Positions 60,790 through 64,000 of a stretch of 64,000 bases of DNA are shown piece after piece. Origin of the DNA: Protonemura montana (lineage: Eukaryota; Arthropoda; Insecta; Plecoptera; Nemouridae); NCBI GenBank assembly GCA_947568835.1, contig OX387605.1, forward strand, positions 18,232,418-18,296,417, given 5' to 3'. Below the pieces are notes generated by a model. It was not told the origin of the DNA, ran no database searches, and saw only the letters and a list, made by a program, of their open reading frames with translations. Within the stretch, counting starts at the first letter, position 1. Each line of letters begins with the position of its first letter. The translations under genes were made by a program, and so were the position numbers.

Positions 60790-63700
60790 TTATACGTAAT
60801 CATTCGTTCCTGGACTCGTGAGCGGTTCCTGCGCCTAGAAGAAAACAAAAATAACAATCAGGATCAACAACCTATTTCGTTCAGCTAGAGAGCATATGTT
60901 TTCGGTAGAGACACCACCGGTCGTTTTGGGGTGATATTTGGGCCGACTGTCATTTTTGACAGCACTACCAACCATCTCAGACAATGTCTGCAATATTTCT
61001 TTTTTTTTTTTTACCAATGATAACAATCGTGGGAGTTATTTTGCAGATATGATAAGTAATTTGAAACATCGCCACTGAAATCGTAATTGATATTTCTTTC
61101 TTGCGTTAGCAGTAATATTAGGGGTCAGTTCTTCACTCACGGGCTTGATTGTAGAAAGATAAGGAAATAGTCATGCTGACAGGGTGGCATTCGGATATGA
61201 CCGTTTTTGACAGGTAGAGGTTTCCAGTAGGTCATTTGGCTTTTATCTATAGTACATAGAAAATGTGCATGCGAAGGTAATAATTTTCTTGTGCATTATC
61301 TAAAACAATCATGCAAATAACTTAACTGAAACGAAACGAACATTCAAAATATCAGTACCTTTTATACGAGCTCAGAAGCATAGGATTTTTTAACTATTTT
61401 TCTACTGCAGTGGCATTATTGAACCAAGGGCAACAAATGCTGAGAGCTGATTCACAAGAAATAAAATGTAATGTTATTAAAAAAAAAAAAAAAAAAAAAT
61501 ACTGTAATGCATGCCCGAAGTTGCCCCCAATTGATCAGCTTTCAAATTTTGTCTACTGCTACTGAACCAACGGAGATGCATCTTGCATTTGAGGTTAACT
61601 ATTTCGGGCTTCATAAAACCGATTTTAGACACCTGAATCAGGACGATTTACTCACCGAAGGATCATTACGCCCCTGTGGCATGAAAGGCATGAAACACGG
61701 GAGGCAAAATCGCATTTGCATGATACCAATATAATTTAGCTGCATCGCAATTTGAGATAGGTTTAAGCATGAACATTTTATGTACAGGAATGTATTAAAA
61801 TATGGCATCGCGTGTTAGCATGTTGAAGCCCAGCATGAAAACCAAGATCTATTTAGATAAGGATCTAGTTATTTGTTTTTATCGATTGAACATGACTAAA
61901 ATTGATTCGTGACTAAGATGGACTGTGAACAATCAAGTGTGGTGTGCAACAATCAATACTTAAATGCTAAAACTGTAAGATATCGTGATACCAGATAGTT
62001 CGTCACAGTGTGCAATTTAAGTAAACAGAAGAGAGATTCTAGAAAATATTGATACATTTTTCAATGGATTGTGAAGAAATAATCAACAAACAGATAAATA
62101 AAAATAAATAAAAGTATACATATACATTTATGTTTTCTGAGCATAATAAGCGATTCGCAACTGTGTTTTGAAAATCTTTGCAACATTAAAAAATACCTGC
62201 GCAGTGGCATAAAATCTAATTTAGCTTAAAACTGGAGGGTGTTTTTTTCATGATTGCCAATATTAAAAAAAAAATGTTGTAGTTCAGATAGATGGTCCAG
62301 AGGTGGAATTATCTTAGAATGCTCGAGTCGAATGCGAGGGTTCTTACCTCTTCTCCGACTGTCGCAGGATAAATCCTCTGTGGGTACTGGCTCCCATGGT
62401 TCTTCTCAAGGGAGAACTGATCTTCCGTCGTCTTCCTGTAGACGGGATTGTCAAAGTTCATACTGGTGACGTTGCGATGAAGGTAATGTCGATACACGAT
62501 AAATGCAATCTGCAAAGGAGAAAATCAACACGTTAACAAAAGTCGATTTGAATTTGTTATAAAAATAAATCAATTCTATTGCTGCAAATGAGTAAATGAC
62601 GTAGCCTCTTCACGTTCCAGACAAAAGGTCTAAGCTTGTCCGTATTTTCTCATTTTCAGCCCGAGGCAAGTTTCCTAATAGCATTACAGTTATCTTTATT
62701 TGCTCACTTAAACCATCCCCCTACCCTACCCAATTGAAAACTAATTAGGAAGACGATGTTAATCACAATTCTAAAACGAGCACATACGTTTTCGACGCCT
62801 ACAAGTAAATATTTTGCAACAAATTCGAGAGCATAGCTAATTGAACGTAGGTGTAATGAATGAGAGGCGGTATGTGCGTCATATTTACCAATTATTCTTT
62901 GCACAGAACCAACCAATCTAAATTATACCAGTTTGGTAAATATTGCTCGCCTGAAACGTTATCTGTATAGCTGCAGTAGCTATAGCATAGCAGAATCTGT
63001 ACTGATTATTAAAGATCGTTAAACCCTGCTTCATGTAGGTGTAGTTAATATAGTGTGGTCTTACGTCAATATAATTTACGGGATAACACCGATATTCACT
63101 GCGCATGAACAGCAAGTTTGACCAATTTGTTACCTGGAAGTACTACTGGGTGGAAGTCGAAGAAAAGTCCTTGGCGCACACAATTGGTGACCATTGTTGA
63201 AAGATAATTTGTTTCTGAGGGTATTCTCCGAACTCTCTGATTCTTTCGATGAGAAAAGTTGTCAGGTCAGCTATCAGGGTTCATTCGGTTTTTATAAAAC
63301 TACAGTCTGGGTCACTTCCACTTGACAGCAAAGACCATTTCAGAATCCTATAGAAACCCTAGGCCAGATCCAAAAAGCAAAGATTAAGCTTAACCCCCAT
63401 CCATACATTTGGGGGTAAAGTTGTTTCCACCATGGTAACAACCCCTGAAAATCTGGAAAGTGTTTTTAGATTCTGGTCTGTGTCTGGCTGATTATCTTAA
63501 ACTCTCCTTAGTAGATCCGGCCCTTTGTTTTACCAAATTACCAACTATTGTGATGAACTGCTGGACACTAATGACGGGTAAGTAGTTTTTATAAATATTT
63601 TTTATTCGAGGGGGTCTGCAAAGGTTTACTGGATGGCTTGTGCAACTAGCTGACAAGCCAAGTGGAATCGCCTCGTTGTTATTACAAATCAACAGCGAGT

Positions 63701-63928
63701 TCAACACCGCCACAACCTTATTACGTGCCAACTAAAGCCCCGTAATTGGACAATAAATGAGCAGTCTGGTAATTAGTAAAGGTCTAGTACGTATGAAGTC
63801 ACTCACAAGCGCAGCTACGATAAGGATGGATGTAACCACGGCGATGGCGACTCCAGCAATCATGCCAGTGTCGGGTTCCTCGTTCATGTAGGGAACAACT
63901 GTCTGGTCCGTCGTTGCTGGCATCATAA
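60790..63928 (-). CDS. Lipophorin receptor (LDL-receptor family), C-terminal exons (partial)
   Basis: Three exons give the last 108 residues: 63807-63928, 62348-62509 and 60790-60834, all with GT-AG borders and closing phases. The first carries a short Thr/Pro-containing stalk and a membrane helix (MIAGVAIAVVTSILIVAAL). The second carries IAFIVYRHYLHRN and then MNFDNPVYRKTTEDQFSLEK, holding the FDNPVY endocytosis signal of the LDL-receptor family, and continues to PQRIYPATVGEE. The third is only 15 codons, AQEPLTSPGTNDYV plus stop, a tail typical of insect lipophorin receptors. The protein takes up lipophorin lipids in fat body, ovary and other tissues. The ligand-binding repeats, EGF modules and propeller lie right of the window. 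Whether this is LpR1 or LpR2 cannot be told. Confidence 0.9.
60880..61155 (+). mobile_element. Family A interspersed repeat, copy A4
   Basis: TTCAGCTAGAGAGCATATG, CGGTAGAGACACCACC, GGTCGTTTTGGGGTGATAT, GGGCCGACTGTCATTTT, ATTTTGCAGATATGATAAG, and an end GGGGTCAGTTCTTCACTCAC followed by GGGCTTGATTGTAG. It has the best preserved 3' end of the family. It lies in the last LpR intron, 45 bp upstream of the final coding exon. Confidence 0.78.
61160..62347. other. LpR last intron, remainder
   Basis: No exon supported. A 20-base A run lies at about 61479-61499. The plus-strand frame at 61471-61734 begins in that run and has no recognisable domain. Confidence 0.5.
62510..63806. other. LpR intron between the membrane and cytoplasmic exons
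   Basis: No exon supported in this 1.3-kb intron. Alternative cytoplasmic exons are known in some receptors of this family, but none was seen here. Confidence 0.5.
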
Positions 63929-64000
63929 CTGCAGCAGAAGATTAACACACATATTATTAGCAAAATATCAATTAGATATTGGAATATGATTACTGAAAGA

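Noticed and set aside
1-64000. Retrovirus-like, LTR or Polinton elements, CRISPR arrays, toxin genes
   Set aside because: No reverse transcriptase or integrase domain apart from the short LINE tail, no long terminal repeats, and no capsid-, envelope- or toxin-like frames were recognised on either strand.

Overview
This is a eukaryotic, almost certainly hexapod (probably insect) nuclear window. The evidence is split genes with GT-AG introns, AT-rich non-coding DNA full of simple repeats and short interspersed elements, and arthropod-type genes: an adipokinetic-hormone-type receptor, a lipophorin receptor with the insect-style cytoplasmic tail, and a DUF4781 gene. The order of insect cannot be decided from this sequence. 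No operons, CRISPR arrays, rRNA or convincing tRNA genes were seen, and no retrovirus-like or Polinton-like element was recognised.

Layout. 1-3.8 kb: no gene; a LINE 3' fragment and a SINE-like repeat near 2.1-2.5 kb. 4.1-6.7 kb (-): single-exon DUF4781 protein, 843 aa. 8.3-8.6 kb: 41-bp minisatellite. 9.6-23.3 kb (-): the first two coding exons of a voltage-gated calcium-channel alpha2delta subunit, split by a 13.5-kb intron; the rest should lie left of the window, which would nest the DUF4781 gene inside it. 23.3-24.1 kb: GC-rich promoter or leader of that gene. 25.5-34.1 kb (-): complete 14-exon MTR4/SKIV2L2 RNA helicase (1055 aa). 34.15-34.55 kb: short divergent promoter. 34.6-38.4 kb (+): complete 4-exon LRRC49 (819 aa). 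40.0-40.3 kb (+): a weak 97-codon candidate. 42.0-49.8 kb (-): complete 6-coding-exon AKH receptor (353 aa), with a possible non-coding first exon near 53.3 kb. 60.8-63.9 kb (-): last three exons of a lipophorin receptor, whose upstream part lies right of the window.

All exon boundaries were read by hand. In every multi-exon gene the splice phases close exactly and the joined frame stays open, which strongly supports the models.

The part least explained by known genes is the mobile-element layer. Four short families recur: A (about 300 bp, five copies), C (SINE-like, three copies), D (MITE-like with TA flanks, two copies) and E (a local duplication). A 484-bp MITE is nested inside a family C copy in an MTR4 intron. 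The other members fall in introns or intergenic DNA. The genes share no evident pathway: RNA surveillance (MTR4), tubulin polyglutamylation (LRRC49), lipid mobilisation signalling (AKHR), lipid uptake (LpR) and synaptic calcium channels (alpha2delta).
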